Origin: Diphasiastrum complanatum
Lineage: Eukaryota; Streptophyta; Lycopodiopsida; Lycopodiales; Lycopodiaceae
DNA length: 64,000 nucleotides
Assembly (NCBI GenBank): GCA_029204225.1
Contig: CM055113.1
Span: 32,202,299 to 32,266,298 of the forward strand
Reading direction: 5' to 3'
The position numbers were made by a program, and so were the translations under genes. Shown here one piece after another: positions 47,348-60,627 of this stretch (positions within the stretch are counted from its first letter, which is position 1; the number at the start of each line of letters is the position of its first letter). The notes under the pieces are model-generated. The model was not told where the DNA came from, did not search any database, and worked only from the letters and a program-made list of their open reading frames with translations.

Positions 47348-47557
47348 TCAAAGTTGTATCTGTAGAATAAAATCAGACCACATTCCTTCATAATCAGTAA
47401 CTAAATTGATCAACCTCAACAAATCAGTAATCACTCCAAAAGGCAGCTGAAGACCCTTCCACGTCGAGACACCTTCTCCAAGTTCACCTTCAGCACCAAA
47501 ACTAGGGTGAAAGTAGCTCTCCCTTATCAACAGATAATCCTTGATAGGAAGCAACAC
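47348..47557 (-). pseudogene. Argonaute-like fragment, linker/PAZ-proximal (copy C)
   Basis: Same as 3921-4130 apart from one residue (LINLVTDY for LINLLTDY). Confidence 0.6.
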
Positions 47558-47825
47558 CTTGTTAGTGCAATACTACAATACCACTCGAAAGTCTAGAATA
47601 CCGTGCACCTTGGAAATAGCATAGACAATCACATGTACAACAACATACATAATCGTGAAAGCTTCACGCCAGCTCAGAGATAGGAAGGAACAAACTAGAT
47701 AACCTTTGGGGCTAGGCTTATCTGTGATTATGAAAAGTGAGATTTATTCACATATTTACACTAGTTTTGTCAATCTCATTCAGATGGGCTACTGTGAACT
47801 AGCATGAATTTGAACTTTAAGCTTA

Positions 47826-48155
47826 AAAGAGACTCTATGAGTTTTTTGAGATCTCCCCTATCTAGAAAGAGACCACTAGATGCTGCAAAGTTTGGGCCGC
47901 ATATTCACGTAGTACGATATCCAGCACACGCAGTGCATCCTAAGCAATAGGAGTAGGCTAAGGGTTTATTAGAGTATCTATAGCCTTCATATTGACTATG
48001 GTTGCAAATTCTATCTTCATTGTATATTCTCTGTAGAAAGAAGTCTTCCTCTTTTTCTTTTTGTTGTCGTCTTCTGAAGTGGGAGGCTCCTCACTGCCAA
48101 CTTCCTCAATAGCATGATCACATGTTTTACCCCCTCCGGATCTGCACTGAATCAT
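47826..48155 (-). pseudogene. Argonaute-like fragment, L1 region (copy C)
   Basis: Same two TAG stops as copy A, but reads RVLDIVLREYAAQ where A has RVLDMVLPEYAAQ. The C version matches the Argonaute family better, so the two changes are private to A. Confidence 0.65.
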
Positions 48156-49100
48156 TTAAATGAAATTGACTGGTAACAATGTTACTAGTGCCTTCTTTGG
48201 AACCACTTCCTTTATGTGTGCAGCTAGCCTATGTAGAATGATTCCCAAGTCACCAAAATGAAAGATTTGCAAGGGACTAGATAGTAGAGCCTGGCCATAA
48301 GGACTTATCGATTCAGAACAAATAAAACCCACTTACACCTGATGTCTGAAATCTTACTTCCACTCTTCAAGTCCTTTACTGTCTTTTTCTGTCCATGCAA
48401 TTAATCCATCTTTCATACTAAAGAAATCATGTGATTCTTCTTCCATGAATTATGTTTGTTAAATTTTATTTTCACATTTTAATTTTGAAAGAGTTTTTTG
48501 CTTTTGCAATCTGAATGCTACAATCATCAATAGTAAATCTCGAAGGACAGGAAAACTCGTAGCAGGTATGACTGCTCTCTAGTACTATCTCGTATAGACA
48601 TTACTTACTGATCTTATCCTCAATCGAGGCACATCATGAGTGATAATGAGTAATTCCTTGAGCTTAGGTGATAAATGCCTATCTTGAGTGCAAAAGTCAC
48701 ATGTACATTGTATTGTGAGCTTATAAAGCTGGTGTCAAATTACTTCAATTTCAATTTTTCAGCTTACTCCATTTTCAAAAAAAAAATTGGACTTTTAAAT
48801 ATTGGTCTTTTATTTAAACAGGTGACTTTCATTATTGTGATAGTTTGGATGTACTACTAGCATAGTTGTAGGAGTTGCAAGCAAATTTTGGCAGTATGCA
48901 TTGATGAATCATAGTTTTTATATCAGCTAGCTTGTCACTGAAATATATGGGACTGCTGCGCTCTTACAAAAAATAGATTTTTTACTATTCCGGGCCTGAA
49001 GCTTCTTGTTGCTTCAATATTGTCTCTACAGTCAGTTATTGTTGGAGGTGTGAATATTTCACAAATTAGAAAACTCATTGGATTGTACTCACAAGCTTCA

Positions 49101-50101
49101 ATGGAAACTTCCAAAGATGTCAGTGAAACAAGTGAAAAATGTGTAATTAAGTACACTAAGAAAAAACAATCTAGCATTCTTGTAATGTTTGGAGCTAACA
49201 AAAAAAAGCACACCGAGAAATATGCTTGTGATGGGTGCAACGAGGAGCAAAAAGTTGATGCAGAACAAGAAAAGATTCAATCATCCAACCTCCGAAAGAA
49301 TCTAGAAGCTCTTAGAATTGCAGAAGCTTGTAGCAAGTGGCAAGATCGATGGATCATTGATTACCCGTGGCTAGAGTTCAACAAAGAATTAGGAATGGTG
49401 TACTATAAAGTATGCAAGCAACAACCAAACCATTTCAAAAATGTATTTGGAACTTTGGGGAGCACTAACATTCGTGCTAGTGCATGGTTGGATCATGGTA
49501 GGTCCGGAGTCCATAGACATATATATAGAGATCAGATTGAAGCAGAGAAAACAACAATACAAGAAGCGAATGCTACTATTCGCGGTAGAAAAGAAGAGGC
49601 GTTGTGGGCCTTGTTTAAGGTGGCATATGTTATTGCAAAAGAGGATCTTCCCTACACCAAGTTCCAATCTGAACTATGTTTGTTACGATCCCTTGGATTG
49701 AAAACAATGACAAAAAGTCTCTATCAACATGATAAGGCCTGTGCTGAATTTATAAAATACATTGCTGAATCATTCGAGAAAGTATTTTGGAAAAAGTAAA
49801 GCAAAGTCCTTTCTTTGGATTAATGGTGGATGAGTCCACGGACATATCCGACAAGAAGTCCTTGATTATGTATTTGTCTTACATTGAAAACCTCAATCCT
49901 ATAACTTCTTATTTTTGTCTTATTTCTTTAGAAAATGAGAATGCCGAATCAATTTACGATGCAATGATGGCTGTTTTTGGTGACTCAAACCTAAATAGCA
50001 ATGACCTAGATTCATTGGACTTTTCAAATGCAATCAACTCTTGGACGAGATCGGCTGAGTATAGGCACATTTTTTTGAAGTCAAATGATAAGTTGATGTA
50101 A
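49101..50101 (+). pseudogene. hAT-type transposase, internally deleted and frameshifted (copy C)
   Basis: Same internal deletion as copy A (DSNLN joined to SNDLDSLD). In addition one base is lost near 49774 (GAATCATTCGAG for GAATCATTACGAG), which splits the frame into 49020-49799 and 49787-50101. Copy C therefore decayed further than A after duplication. It retains DESTDIS in the second frame. Confidence 0.85.
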
Positions 50102-52716
50102 AGTTTGTTGTCTACATTTTTGTAAGTTATGAATTTATACACTATTTCAATCTTATCCTTTTTATTTCTGTTTTCATTGGTTAACATATGTATCATGATC
50201 TATTGTGCTAATTGATGATCTTATATGCTTTCCTAAACGTTGTATCAAATTTTTCCTAATGAATTTAAAAAAGAATTTTAGATTTTTGAGTAGTATACTG
50301 CAATTGAGGTAGTGCGATGTGTTTTTATAAGTATTTCAAATACTTATAGATCTTCAGATCTTCTCATAATAAACAAGCATAATCACCATGAAGAATGTGA
50401 TATAGAAAGATATTGAATTGATTCCATTGCACAGGTTTGGAACAAGAAGACAATCTCAGAAGATCAGAACAATCTCATTGCTTGTTACTTTAATTTGAAA
50501 AGGCTGTCTATTTTTATGTTTCGGCCTAAAACAAATTCTAGTTAGGTAGCTGAGTGTTTTATACAAGATCTAGAAAAGTTGTTTTTGGTCATGCTGCAAA
50601 AATGAGCTCTTTTTCCTTACAGTGATTCTGTTTGCTGCATAATTTTGTATGTTTCCATGATGATTTCAAGCACTATCTCTTGCAGACGTTTGTTGACTCC
50701 CTCGTATTGAGCAGATGTTTTAGAGTTGATTATACATTGTATGTTGATGTTTTAATGCTGAAATGTGGGTATAAGCTAATGTGCCTTTTATGTGACCATA
50801 ATGTATTAAGTCGATGTAGAGTTGATGTGACAAAAATCTGTCTAATAAAGATAGAATTTTACATGTTCATACAATGATTCAAAGCACCATTTTAGCCAAC
50901 AACGTACTTTTTTGGTAAGTTTTTAGGCTTTTGTGAGATTTTTCTGTAAGCTTTAGAAATTTAAATGCGGCAATCTTACAGAAAGTGTTATGTCTATTGG
51001 TGGCTTTTGTTTTTGTCCTTAAGCATGTGTTCTCGTGTTGATGCACAACTGTTTTCCACATGTTGATGCATAATTGGTGTTCTCGTATGTATGTAGGGAG
51101 TAAGGTTCCGATATCCTTAACAAATTGCACATCTTTGGTTTTGGTAAGACCCAGTTTGTTGACTCTGCCTATCCTTCACATGAAAATATAGTTCATCAAT
51201 AAATGAACGAAAATGAATCAAATTCAATGCTTCCTGCATGAAATATTTTTTAAAATCACTTTGAATATTGAATACAATTAGCTTTTAATTGCACTTTTTT
51301 GTGTGCACATAAGTCTTTTGCAAAGCTTTGTTGATATTCTTAAAGAAATGTTTGCATGATTGTAGTGGTTGACGTTTCTAGTTTTATAGGTTTTATTGCA
51401 TGTGTTATGATAGCAAATATTTCTAAAGATAATTTTGGAGATGTTTTGGCCTATTGTCCATTCATAATTTTGATAGGTTTTTGAGGCATGTCACAAAATC
51501 AGCTATGCAGTTAAGATTGCAGTTGCACCATATAGTATGGGTACATTTGTGAAGCATATCAATGACCTCATTTAGAAGGAAACAAGAGGCATGCTGAAGA
51601 TCCTCTTCTACAATGTTATCAATGATGCAATGTTGTGCACGGAGCATGCTGGCTAGAAGACTCTTACCTGCTATGGATGTTGTCTATGGCTTAAAGAGAC
51701 AAGGAAAAATCCTTTCTGGTTTTGGAGTCTAGCTTATAAGTTAAAATGGTGTTTTTTAATACCAGCTTCAGTTGATTATACTATCTTCGAGAACTCCATT
51801 AAGTAGGGCTTTAGTTTATGATATACTTTTCTTATGAGCTATTGAAGGATTCTAGCATGACTGCAAGCCTCACCTTGTTATGAATTTACAAATGTCGCTT
51901 TCTTTGAATGTATTTCATCATTGGCATGGCACCATCTCTTGAGATAATGAAAATGATGGACGATTAGAGTTTGGATGTCTTTGTTGGAGACTTCTAATGT
52001 ACTTGCTATTGTGCAATTTGATGTTGTTATATCTCATTTTGATCCTTTCAAGGCATTGTTTAACTTTTTTTTTTGCATCAAAATTCTGTTGCCATGGTTA
52101 CAATAACATAATTGTAGTTGAATCGATCATGCTAGTGTAAGTTGTAAATTTAATGCTAAGGTTTTATTGTTTGTCTTATTTTTGGGTGGAGAACAACTAC
52201 AAATTAGTGCAGGAAATTAGACGGCAAGCTAGAATTTTTCACAGTTTTAAACCTTAGACAGTTTGTATTAATAGGATTTTTTAGACAGTTTTTTAATTAT
52301 TGTAGGATTCACGAGGCTATGTTTCAAAAATTCTAGGATTCCACAGATATTAATTTTAAAAAACCGATACATGAACATGTGTATAGGAAAATTTAGTATA
52401 ACTCCAAAGAGGTTTCCCGATCACTGGGGTGTGGGGGGGGGAGTGTAATAATACCTCCCCTCCTCTCAAAAGTACAATCTGTTGGAGAATTGACAGGGGA
52501 GGAAAGTGGCGAACCTCCCAACAAGCCTGTCACCTCTCTCCTTGCAAAGCCCGCTTAGTCTTAAAAAATAAAATAAAATTCAAGTTTCAAATCTTAATGT
52601 TTAGAAGTTAAAACTTTTAGCACTAAGATTGTTAATCTTAGAAAAATCTATTCTAAGGTAAATCTTGAAGGCTTGTCCTTCTCAGGCCGTACTTTCTTCT
52701 TTCTTCCTCTCTGTAC
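50102..52716. other. Long AT-rich stretch without recognisable gene (copy C)
   Basis: Counterpart of 6676-9273. Differs by a GTTTTATAGGTTTTATTGCA insertion near 51380 that is shared with copy B (about 32800) and missing from A. Confidence 0.5.
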
Positions 52717-53265
52717 TTGCATATCTCCAAAGGATTGGAGAGAACTGTGGTACGTTGGAGTTGGAGAGGGGAGAAAGGGTCAGAATTGAATTTCATTAAG
52801 TCTTTGGGGTCCATGAGCCATGTGGACATCTACTTGCAAGACTTCCAAGAGGCTGCTTCGTGGTTTTTTAACTGCATAGACGGGGTACTCCTTAAGCTAC
52901 ATTTCATTCTGGGCTTGCCCAAGGAATATCAGTTGGAGGTACGCCGTAATCAGCCACAGTCCTTAGAGGATGCTATGCGTTTTGCTTGGATTTTCGACGA
53001 TATGCACATGATAACCCGCAAAGAGCAACCAAAGCCCAAAGCCAAAGACAAATGATCTGCCGATCCTTCTTTCAAAAAGGGCAAGGAGCGCATGGTCAGC
53101 GAAGCTTCTCCTTCGGGGAAGAAAAAGAAGCGCCCTTGGTTGGAGAGAGCGGGCTTTGACAAGGCCAAAAGCGACGGGCTATACTTCTCCTGCATGGAGA
53201 AGGGGCACCTTTCTAAGGACTGCCCAAAGAGATGGAAGAAGGGTGGCCACTCCTTTAAGGCAGCA
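52717..53265 (+). pseudogene. Ty3/gypsy gag fragment (copy C)
   Basis: Same as 9274-9822: LGLPKEYQLEVRRNQPQSLE, a TGA, then the knuckle remnant FSCMEKGHLSKDC. The second stop of copy A is absent here. Cut off shortly after GGHSFKAA. Confidence 0.75.
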
Positions 53266-55440
53266 AGTATCCTAGCCATTGTGGTCCTAAGTGAATATGC
53301 CAGTAGGTTGAGTTTTTAGCTCTAAATGCTATATTCCAACCATGTCGAGTATAGACCTACCTCCTATATTCCAAGGAGGTAGGGTGAAATTACCAATCAA
53401 CATTATGAGACATACATGCAATTCAAACTTCAAGTTTTATACTCTAATCACGATTTGGATTCAGAACTTGAAAGGCCTTTCATACAGAATAAAAAAATCT
53501 CCCCTCATCCAACAATTCTTTCAAGATGTGCTCCTAGTCTATATTATCCATTAGACTTTATCATCAAAGAAAAATATCTCAAAACAACGTTCATGGTTCC
53601 TCTTACAGCTTAGAGATATCATTCCAAGGCACACAATAAAAGGGATACAACCCAATAACATTCCCCAAAGATAGAATGAATCAAATTGTAGTGAAGATAA
53701 TACTTGGAACTTTTTGATGGCTCCCAATCCAAATGACGCGCTAAGAAATCCGAGACCGGAGGTTGCCTTTTGTCTACCTTTCCTTGTAGAAGTGCTCGGG
53801 AATGTGTTGAAGGGTAGTGTCTCAAACCCGCTTCCAAAGTGATGGAACTTCCAAGGATATAGCCATAATATTGATTATGCCCACGGAGGGACAAATGAGC
53901 TAGTATCTCGCTACTCAGTGAGTAGACATAATGTGCTCTCAAAAGTATAACTTTGGCCTCATATCCTTTCTCGTAAGAATAACGAAAAAGTATATAATTT
54001 TATCACTCTCTACACACACCCCTCATTTCAATGAATCAATTGATATAATGATGTGATACTATGAGTATTTTATCAAAGGAAATTTCTCACTTATCACTCA
54101 TACTCACAAACACCATGAAACTGAATCTATAATAAGTCCATAAATGTAAAATGAAGATCTCTCAACCATTTCTCTCTTTCTTTCTCTCAAAAACTAAGCT
54201 CTCTAAAAAATTAGTAGTCTCAAAAAGTGGTAATCCCAAAAAGTATTAATCTCTCAAACTAGAAACTTTGCACTATTGACTCAATAATATATATCTCAAT
54301 GAGCAAAATCTCTAAGCTTTTATAGGAGATGGGGAGGGGTTTGCCACGTTGGAATGAAGCCAAAGTGGTGATGATACCATAAAGATTTTTGCTCAGCACC
54401 CGTGTGCTTTCGTCATTTATCTTTTACTCCCATTTAAGTGTGCATAAAGGCCTTGCATCTCATTGGACCATGTCTCGACTTTGCATTTTTGGAAGGTGGG
54501 AAAGGGTTTACTTGCCCATTTTGTCACTTTCTATTTTATCATTGAAAGGTAAGACCCCTTGACCAAAGTCAAGAGTCTTTAAGGTTGTGATCTCCTCTTG
54601 TCTCCTATACAAGGAAGGGGAGAGCCTTCATTTTCTTTTCTTTCTTCTCTTTTCATTTTGTCAAGTCGAAATATCCCATAGCACTTGCGGTGGGTCACAC
54701 CCGTTTAGGATCGTTCTTGTCTATGGAGGGTTGCACCTTGTCTGTAAAGGTCTTGACCTTTGTTCCCAATATCAATTTGAGTGCCTGAACTATTATTGCT
54801 TCCCTTAGATCAGCTTTGTTGGCTTGTTAGTGATTTGCATAGGAATGTTCACTGATGCTCTGATGTCGATTCTCTTCAACTCTTCGGTCTCAGATTTCTT
54901 TTTAGGTCTCAAGGAAAAGAACGTCCTGCAAAATCTCAGATACCTTTCTATACTAATAAAAACCCAAGGTTACATAGATGAAATCAGACGTACATCAGCC
55001 GAATTAAACTTGATAGCCAATTCTAAGGCTAATTTTTATTTAAAAACTCTATAGTTTTTTTTGGACGAATTGGGAGCCCCTTCGGCATGGGCTATACTGG
55101 CCAAATCTATGCTGGTCACACCTTGATTTAATCAACTTCTATTAGAAACCATACAATATATTGCATAAAACTTTGAAAATTAGCTCAATTTTTTGTGCTA
55201 AATGATCGGCTAACAAATTAGGATCATGGTCAAGACACTCCCATGAACAATCAATCTCTAATCCTACCTTTGATTTATCTAAACCTGATAGTGTGGCACA
55301 AGCACTAAAAATACCTCCTCCTGTTAAAGTGTATAAAGAGGAAAAGAAAGAGAGGAGTCTATAAGTAGTTAATTCATGGTCTAATGTTTGGAATAAATAT
55401 TTTGACGTGAATATATTTTATGAAAGTGAAAAACTCTCCC
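53266..55440. other. Unassigned region
   Basis: No family recognised. A minus-strand frame at 53619-53942 has no motif. On the minus strand CTATAAAAGC lies at about 54315-54324, a TATA-like box in what may be an LTR. Plus-strand ORFs 54587-54808 and 54824-55054 show no family motif. Confidence 0.4.
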
Positions 55441-56150
55441 CCACCACTATTTTCTAGATGGAAAAGCCTTAGTCTGGTGGGAGGTTTTTGTAGCCAAAGA
55501 ATAACAACCCTTAACATGGGAGACATTTTGCCTAGTATTCAAAAAATACTTTCTTCCACTGTTTGATGATTATGAACATTTTCAAAAGCTTTCAAAATTA
55601 ACCATGGCTAAAGGCCTTGATCGATTCATTCAAGATATCTATGAGTATCTTACTCCTCTTCATAGTGAAATACCTCCAAAGATACAAATGCTCATGTTTA
55701 TTGATGGATTACCGAAAGACTATCAAGTGGATGTTAGAAGGAACCATCTTGATACCCAAGAAGATGCTATTAGGGTTGCAAATTTTTTGGATGATACTCC
55801 TAAGCCACATAAGAGCTATCACCCTAATGAGCAAAAGAAGGGTTTCCAATTTTAAAGAAAGGATAACAAAGTTACCAATGAGGAATCTTAAAATCCTAAT
55901 TCTAAGAAATCCAAACACCACTTTAATAGATATCAAGGTGACAAGAAGGACCTAGCAGAAACTCGAAGAAGAATCTTTGCTTCAAGTGCAATGTAGAGGG
56001 TCACCTTGCACACGATTGTGTCAAAAACAAAGCCTCAACCTCAAGTATCATATCTCAAAGTAATGAGATGGATATTTGTTTTCTTAGTTCAATGTTTTAT
56101 GGACCTAATGAGTTAATTTGGATTAAGGGTAAAATTGGAGGACATGTTAT
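55440..56150 (+). pseudogene. Gypsy gag fragment with intact CCHC knuckle
   Basis: Frames before 55600 carry pieces of a Retrotrans_gag domain (ETFCLVFKKYFLPLFDDYEH). The ORF 55604-55855 continues with MFIDGLPKDYQVDVRRNHLD and DAIRVANFLDDTP. After a stop and a shift, NLCFKCNVEGHLAHDC (about 55975-56020) is a perfect CX2CX4HX4C zinc knuckle. It continues as FYGPNELIWIKGKIGGHVI, the approach to protease, and stops. Related to, but not the same family as, the gag at 9274. Confidence 0.8.
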
Positions 56151-56239
56151 CTAATAGGGTCTTTTCACATCGGCCGCTTGTAGATCTTTACGAGTTGCGG
56201 AGTTGTCTTTTATGCCAATGATGTGCTTCCATAAGGGTG

Positions 56240-56443
56240 TTAATGGATCTTAGGGTTAATGGATGTTAGAGTTAGATTTGGATCTTCCATTCATGCTGAA
56301 ATCTGAACTATACTATCGCTCTCATGGAAACGAATCTACGCGTGACAACTAACTTTGTCTCTTTGATGCTAGATTGATTAGATCTTGGATTCGGGCTAGG
56401 CAAGGAAAGAAACCCACTACAATTTTGGCACCATTGCCGAAGA
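56240..56443 (+). mobile_element. LTR 3' fragment and tRNA-Asp-type primer site
   Basis: 56240-56421 resembles the last part of the LTRs at 15649-15800 and 17400-17563 (AATGGATGTTAGAGTTAGAT, GGATCTTCCAT, GACAACTAACTT) and ends in CCCACTACA. TTGGCACCATTGCCGAAG (about 56426-56443) is a primer site for tRNA-Asp, closer to consensus than the earlier two. The 5' part of the LTR is missing. Confidence 0.7.
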
Positions 56444-57569
56444 GCTATGCCAAATTTTCAGCATGTTTGTTGAATGGTGAACTTGCACTAGGCATCTTGT
56501 CGTGGCATGAATAGTATTAGATCTGCATTTTCGGTTAGTTTGGGAGTGATTTTTTTTTATTTGAGTGGATTTGCTTGTCTGAATATCTTTCCTTGTTCTA
56601 CAATCCGATTAGATTTCAAACCTCATTCATATTTGGATCTGAGATATAAAAAAAAACAACAAAAATCGGTCAAATCTGCCAGATTTTGGTCAAAAAGAGA
56701 CAAAAATTGTCATCAGAGCTGATAACTTTTTTCCGTCTTTCAGAAAACCTTCACCGAGTTGCAGACACCTTTGGTTTTGATCATAGAACCTTCAGTTTGA
56801 AGGGCGAACAATCCTTCCCAGCAGATTTTCAGAGACATTAGAAAAATCGTCAAAAACGTCAAAAAATCACCAAAACCCTAAAAATACAGAAAAAGAACCT
56901 TCGCTCGATTCACTGTGCATAGGTGTGATTCAGATCTATCTACTGCCAGGTTGGCGAAGAATAATATGAAAAATAGAAGGGTTTTCTGAGGATCAGTTGT
57001 CATATTGCCATATTTTTGTCAAAAAAGTCACTTTTTTGCAAAAGTACTAGTATTACTCTTGATCTTTGACAAAACCGAGTTTCCAAAACATTCTATTTAT
57101 AATAAAATACTATTTTTGGGCTCTTCTTGTCCAGATCATAAAAAATCTTGAATTTTACCCTCGCCAAACTATAGAAATCGTATTTTTTTTGTGTCAGAAA
57201 CCTTCGCCGCGTTTACCCTAGCTTTATCTGTGTCAGATCTTGCATTTGAGAGTTCCTCAAAGGTTATTCTCTCAAAAATTGTTAGAAAAATTGATCAGTG
57301 TTTTTTTTTTTTCTAAAATAGCACTGTTGAACCTTCGCCGAGCCAATCTTCGCCTAGGGAACCTTTGCCAAGTTTTGATTTTTTAGATCAAGTCTGTGTC
57401 AAAATTTGGGTCAAATCTGATACATTTTGATTTTATTCTGAATATTTTTTCATTTTTTGAGAAGTATCGATTGATTGAATTTTGAAATCTTTTTCACGAT
57501 ATAGAAATTTGATTCTTGGAAAGTGAAATAAATCAAGCAGATCTGATCTGAGATAGTTTTGATTGGAAA
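56444..57569 (+). other. Leader of the Athila/Tat-like element
   Basis: Non-coding, with AT tracts and a recurring phrase CCTTCGCCGAG/CCTTCRCCGMGTT at about 56745, 57200 and 57335. The ORF 56507-56722 has no family. Confidence 0.5.
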
Positions 57570-58215
57570 ATGTCTATGGCAAAATTTTTCCTCAAGACAG
57601 CACAAGATTGGTACTATAATCAAGATGAAACTAAGCGTATAGATTGGGAGGTTGTTAAATGAGCCCTTATCACACGGTTCAAACCTTGGACTCTTCATAG
57701 AAGACCCTTTTCTACTTTTAAGTAAAATTAAAATGGGAAAGAGAGAAATGGTTCAAGATTACATTGAACGAGTGAAACGCCTCAGATCTGAGTGCGAACC
57801 TGAGTTGATTAACGAAAATGCCATGATTATGTGGTTTTTTTCAGGTTTACCTAAACGAATCAGACGTGAGCTGAAACGCTATAATGAGTATGCACTCTTG
57901 CAAAGTGCTATGGACAATGGAATTCGGGAGGAGGATGAAGATTCAGATGATGAGCCGAATATCAGTATGTTGTCTTATACAGCAGGGCAGACTACTATGA
58001 CATCCACCACTATGGCATCAACAAATGCCAACACTACTACAGAAATGATGCTCAATGAGTTCGAGAAACTCAGGAAGAACTAGCAGAAACAGATGAAAAA
58101 GTTGCAGTCACAATTTGATGAGAAGATCAAAGCATTGGAAGATTTCCACGAAAAAGCGAACAAGGAATCTGAGAAGTTTGCAAAGACTTTTCCTACCAGA
58201 AAAAATGTCTGGTGA
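57570..58215 (+). pseudogene. Gypsy gag, Athila/Tat-like
   Basis: ATG at 57570 (MSMAKFFLKTAQDWYYN), a TGA at 57658, then ALITRFKPW, the Retrotrans_gag pattern. A second frame (57652-58083) has MVQDYIERVKRLRSECEPEL and WFFSGLPKRIRRELKRYN. After a stop at 58081 a predicted coiled coil follows (QKQMKKLQSQFDEKIKALED). The frames together cover most of gag, with two or more breaks. Confidence 0.82.
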
Positions 58216-58248
58216 AGACCAGTAGCTCAGAATAAATCAAGTATACCC

Positions 58249-59030
58249 TTGATGGTGGTCACCAGAGCACAGAAGCAGAAAGAACCAGTAGTGAATCCAG
58301 TACCTACTGATTCTATACCATTAACTGATATAGCAACAGCATCTGGAGTCTATCCCAATCTTTATGCAGAAAAAAGAAGATATCAGGATACGAGGCAGTG
58401 GATTAAACATCTGCAAGAGGAAGAGAAGCTTGAAGCTGCTAAAGCAACAACCGAAGTTTGTCCTTCACCACTGCAACCACCAAGAAATTCATGTATAGAT
58501 ATGAATGATCTAAGGAAGCAGTTGTGATAGATGGGGGTTCAGGAGTTAACCTGATTTTTACAAAGCTATGTGCAAAATGGGGCCTTACAAAGATCAAGCC
58601 TACGACTTTTGCCATTAAGCTAGCTGATCAAACGACAGTTCGTCCGCAAGGAATGGTTGAAGATATACCTGTAAAAATTGCAGGAGTACAGTTCGTCATT
58701 ACTTTTGTAGTAATGGACTTTCCAGAAGCACCAAATTTTTATCGAGTGTTATTGGGACGTCCATGGTTACGAGTTGCGCAAGTAATTCATAACTGGGGTA
58801 TCGGGAAAATCACTTTTGCAAATCGTGAACGTGCAGTCAAAGTTGATCCTGCAACTTGGACTATCAAACTCGTGGTTCAAAAAAAGGATGATGATTCATC
58901 AACAATGGATCATACTTGTGACCGACCAGAGAAAAAATTGGGAGTTCATTACGATTCTCAAATGGATACTGTCAACTGGAATGAAGCTCTTGCAACGATT
59001 GATTGTACAGCAGGATATATGTGTCAATAG
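58249..59030 (+). pseudogene. Gypsy aspartic protease
   Basis: An N-terminal linker (MMVVTRAQKQKEP...) ends at a stop at 58525. The protease then reads VIDGGSGVNLIFTKLC, LADQTTVRPQGMVEDIPVKI, VVMDFPEAPNFYRVLLGRPW. The active site D-x-G-S is in a position like that of the family (usually DSGSSVN). Athila/Tat-type GRPWL ending. A short frame to 59393 links it to reverse transcriptase. Confidence 0.82.
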
Positions 59031-59389
59031 GATAATTAGACAGATTTGAGTGAGATTTCATTATTGGATCGAACCATGGATACACCGATCACTTTTCCAT
59101 TGAATGTGCTGAATGTAGTTTGGATATCAACAGAACCTATACCAGATCCGATTGAAGATGACCTCATACCTATGAGTCATGCCTTGACTTATGATGACAA
59201 TGCAGAACTTACGGATGAGCAGATTCTCAATCATATGGATCCGACCATATTTGGAGTGCGCAATGTTCCTATTTTAAACGTTATACATTGGATGATGTGG
59301 TTATCATGTTACCTAAAGCACATCGTGAACATGAAGAACACGTGTCAGACTCAAAAGATGTTTAGGATGGCCCAGCTAGGACACAACCA

Positions 59390-60200
59390 ATGAATCTTGC
59401 TGAACCAGGAGAACCAAAAAAGATTGTACAAGTTGGTCCTGAACAGTATCAAGCACTCTGCATGCTACTTATTAAGTATCAAGATTGCTTTGCATGGACT
59501 TATCAATATCTGAAGGATATTCTTACGTCAGTTATTGAACATACCATACCTTTAGTAACTGATGCAGTTCCAAAGGTTACAAAGTTCTATCGCTGTAATC
59601 CTAATGTTGCGGATCTGATAAAGAAAGAACTGCAGATATTGCTTGACACCGATTTCATTTATGAGATCGAGCATATCGAGTGGATCTCACCGATTGTCAT
59701 TGTTCCTAAGAAGAATGGAAAATTGAGAATTTGTGTCAATCTCAAGGCTTTGAACAAAGTGACACGGAAGGATCACTTTCCATTACCTTTTACTGAAAGC
59801 ATTTTGGATCGCCTTGCTGGAGCGGAAGCTTATAGTTTCTTGGATGGATTTAGCGGTTACAACCAGGTTAATATTGCACCCGCTGATCGTCACAAAATAG
59901 CTTTTGCAACAGAATGGGACACCTATGCTTACAAAGTAATGTCGTTTGGACTCTGTAATGCACCAAGTTCATTCCAAAGAGTAATGCAATTTGCTTTTAA
60001 AGATTATCTGCAGAAATTCCTTGAAATTTACTTGGATGACCTGGGAGTCCATAGTACAGATACAGACCACCTAGATCGATTGGAGAAAGTATTTGAAAGA
60101 TGTCGCAAATATCAAATTTCTCTAAATCCAGAAAAATGCCAGATATTTTCCCGCAAAATTGTGCTTGGGCATGTGATTATTCTAAGCTCAAGATTATTGT
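59390..60200 (+). pseudogene. Gypsy reverse transcriptase, complete catalytic core
   Basis: QYQALCMLLIKYQDCFAWTY opens the domain. Conserved blocks follow: WISPIVIVPKKNGKLRICVN, YSFLDGFSGYNQVNIAPADR, KVMSFGLCNAPSSFQRVMQ, IYLDDLGVHS (YxDD box kept), LNPEKCQIF. The last blocks shift frame near 60170 into the RNase H region. FAWTY near the start is typical of the Athila/Tat branch. The best-preserved enzyme domain in the window, but flanking frames are broken. Confidence 0.92.
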
Positions 60201-60627
60201 GGAATTGCCACCGCCAACAACAATTTGTGGGGTTTATGTGTTTATGGGTCATGTGAACTACTATCAAATTTTTATTATCTTCTTTGCGGATTTAGCAAGA
60301 CCTATATACAAACTGACTATTGTTCCTATTTGGATAGTAGAGGCATTAAAAGCCTTTGAAAAATTAAAAAAAGCACTTACTTCAGCACCGATACTATGTT
60401 CTCTAGATTGGATGATTGAATTTCATGTTCACACGGATGCCTCGAAATATGCCATTGGATCAGTTTTGAGGCAGCCAGGTGATTATAAGAAGGATTATCC
60501 TATACGATTTGCAAGCAGACAACTTACAGATCCAGAGAAGAATTATTCAACAACAGAGCGTGAGGCGTTAGCCATGATTTTTTCTGTTCGAAAATTTCAT
60601 CACTACCTCATAAAAATGCACTTTTGA
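60200..60627 (+). pseudogene. Gypsy RNase H, Athila/Tat-like
   Basis: Frame 60100-60627: connection region FEKLKKALTSAPIL, then FHVHTDASKYAIGSVLRQPG, RFASRQLTDPEKNYSTTERE, FSVRKFHHYLI. The C-terminal part is lost, and no integrase follows. Confidence 0.9.

Larger units (their letters stand above)
43428..53265. repeat. Composite repeat unit, copy C
   Basis: Nearly identical to 1-9822, with a constant offset of 43427 over the first 6 kb. Ends at 53265 inside gag, where unrelated sequence begins. Since the CACTA left terminus is attached on its left, copy C has what copy A lacks in this window, and A has the right terminus that C lacks. Confidence 0.9.

Noticed and set aside
53690-53705. TTGTAGTG as a possible right end for the CACTA at copy C
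   Set aside because: No subterminal motif or extended similarity to the 43200 terminus.
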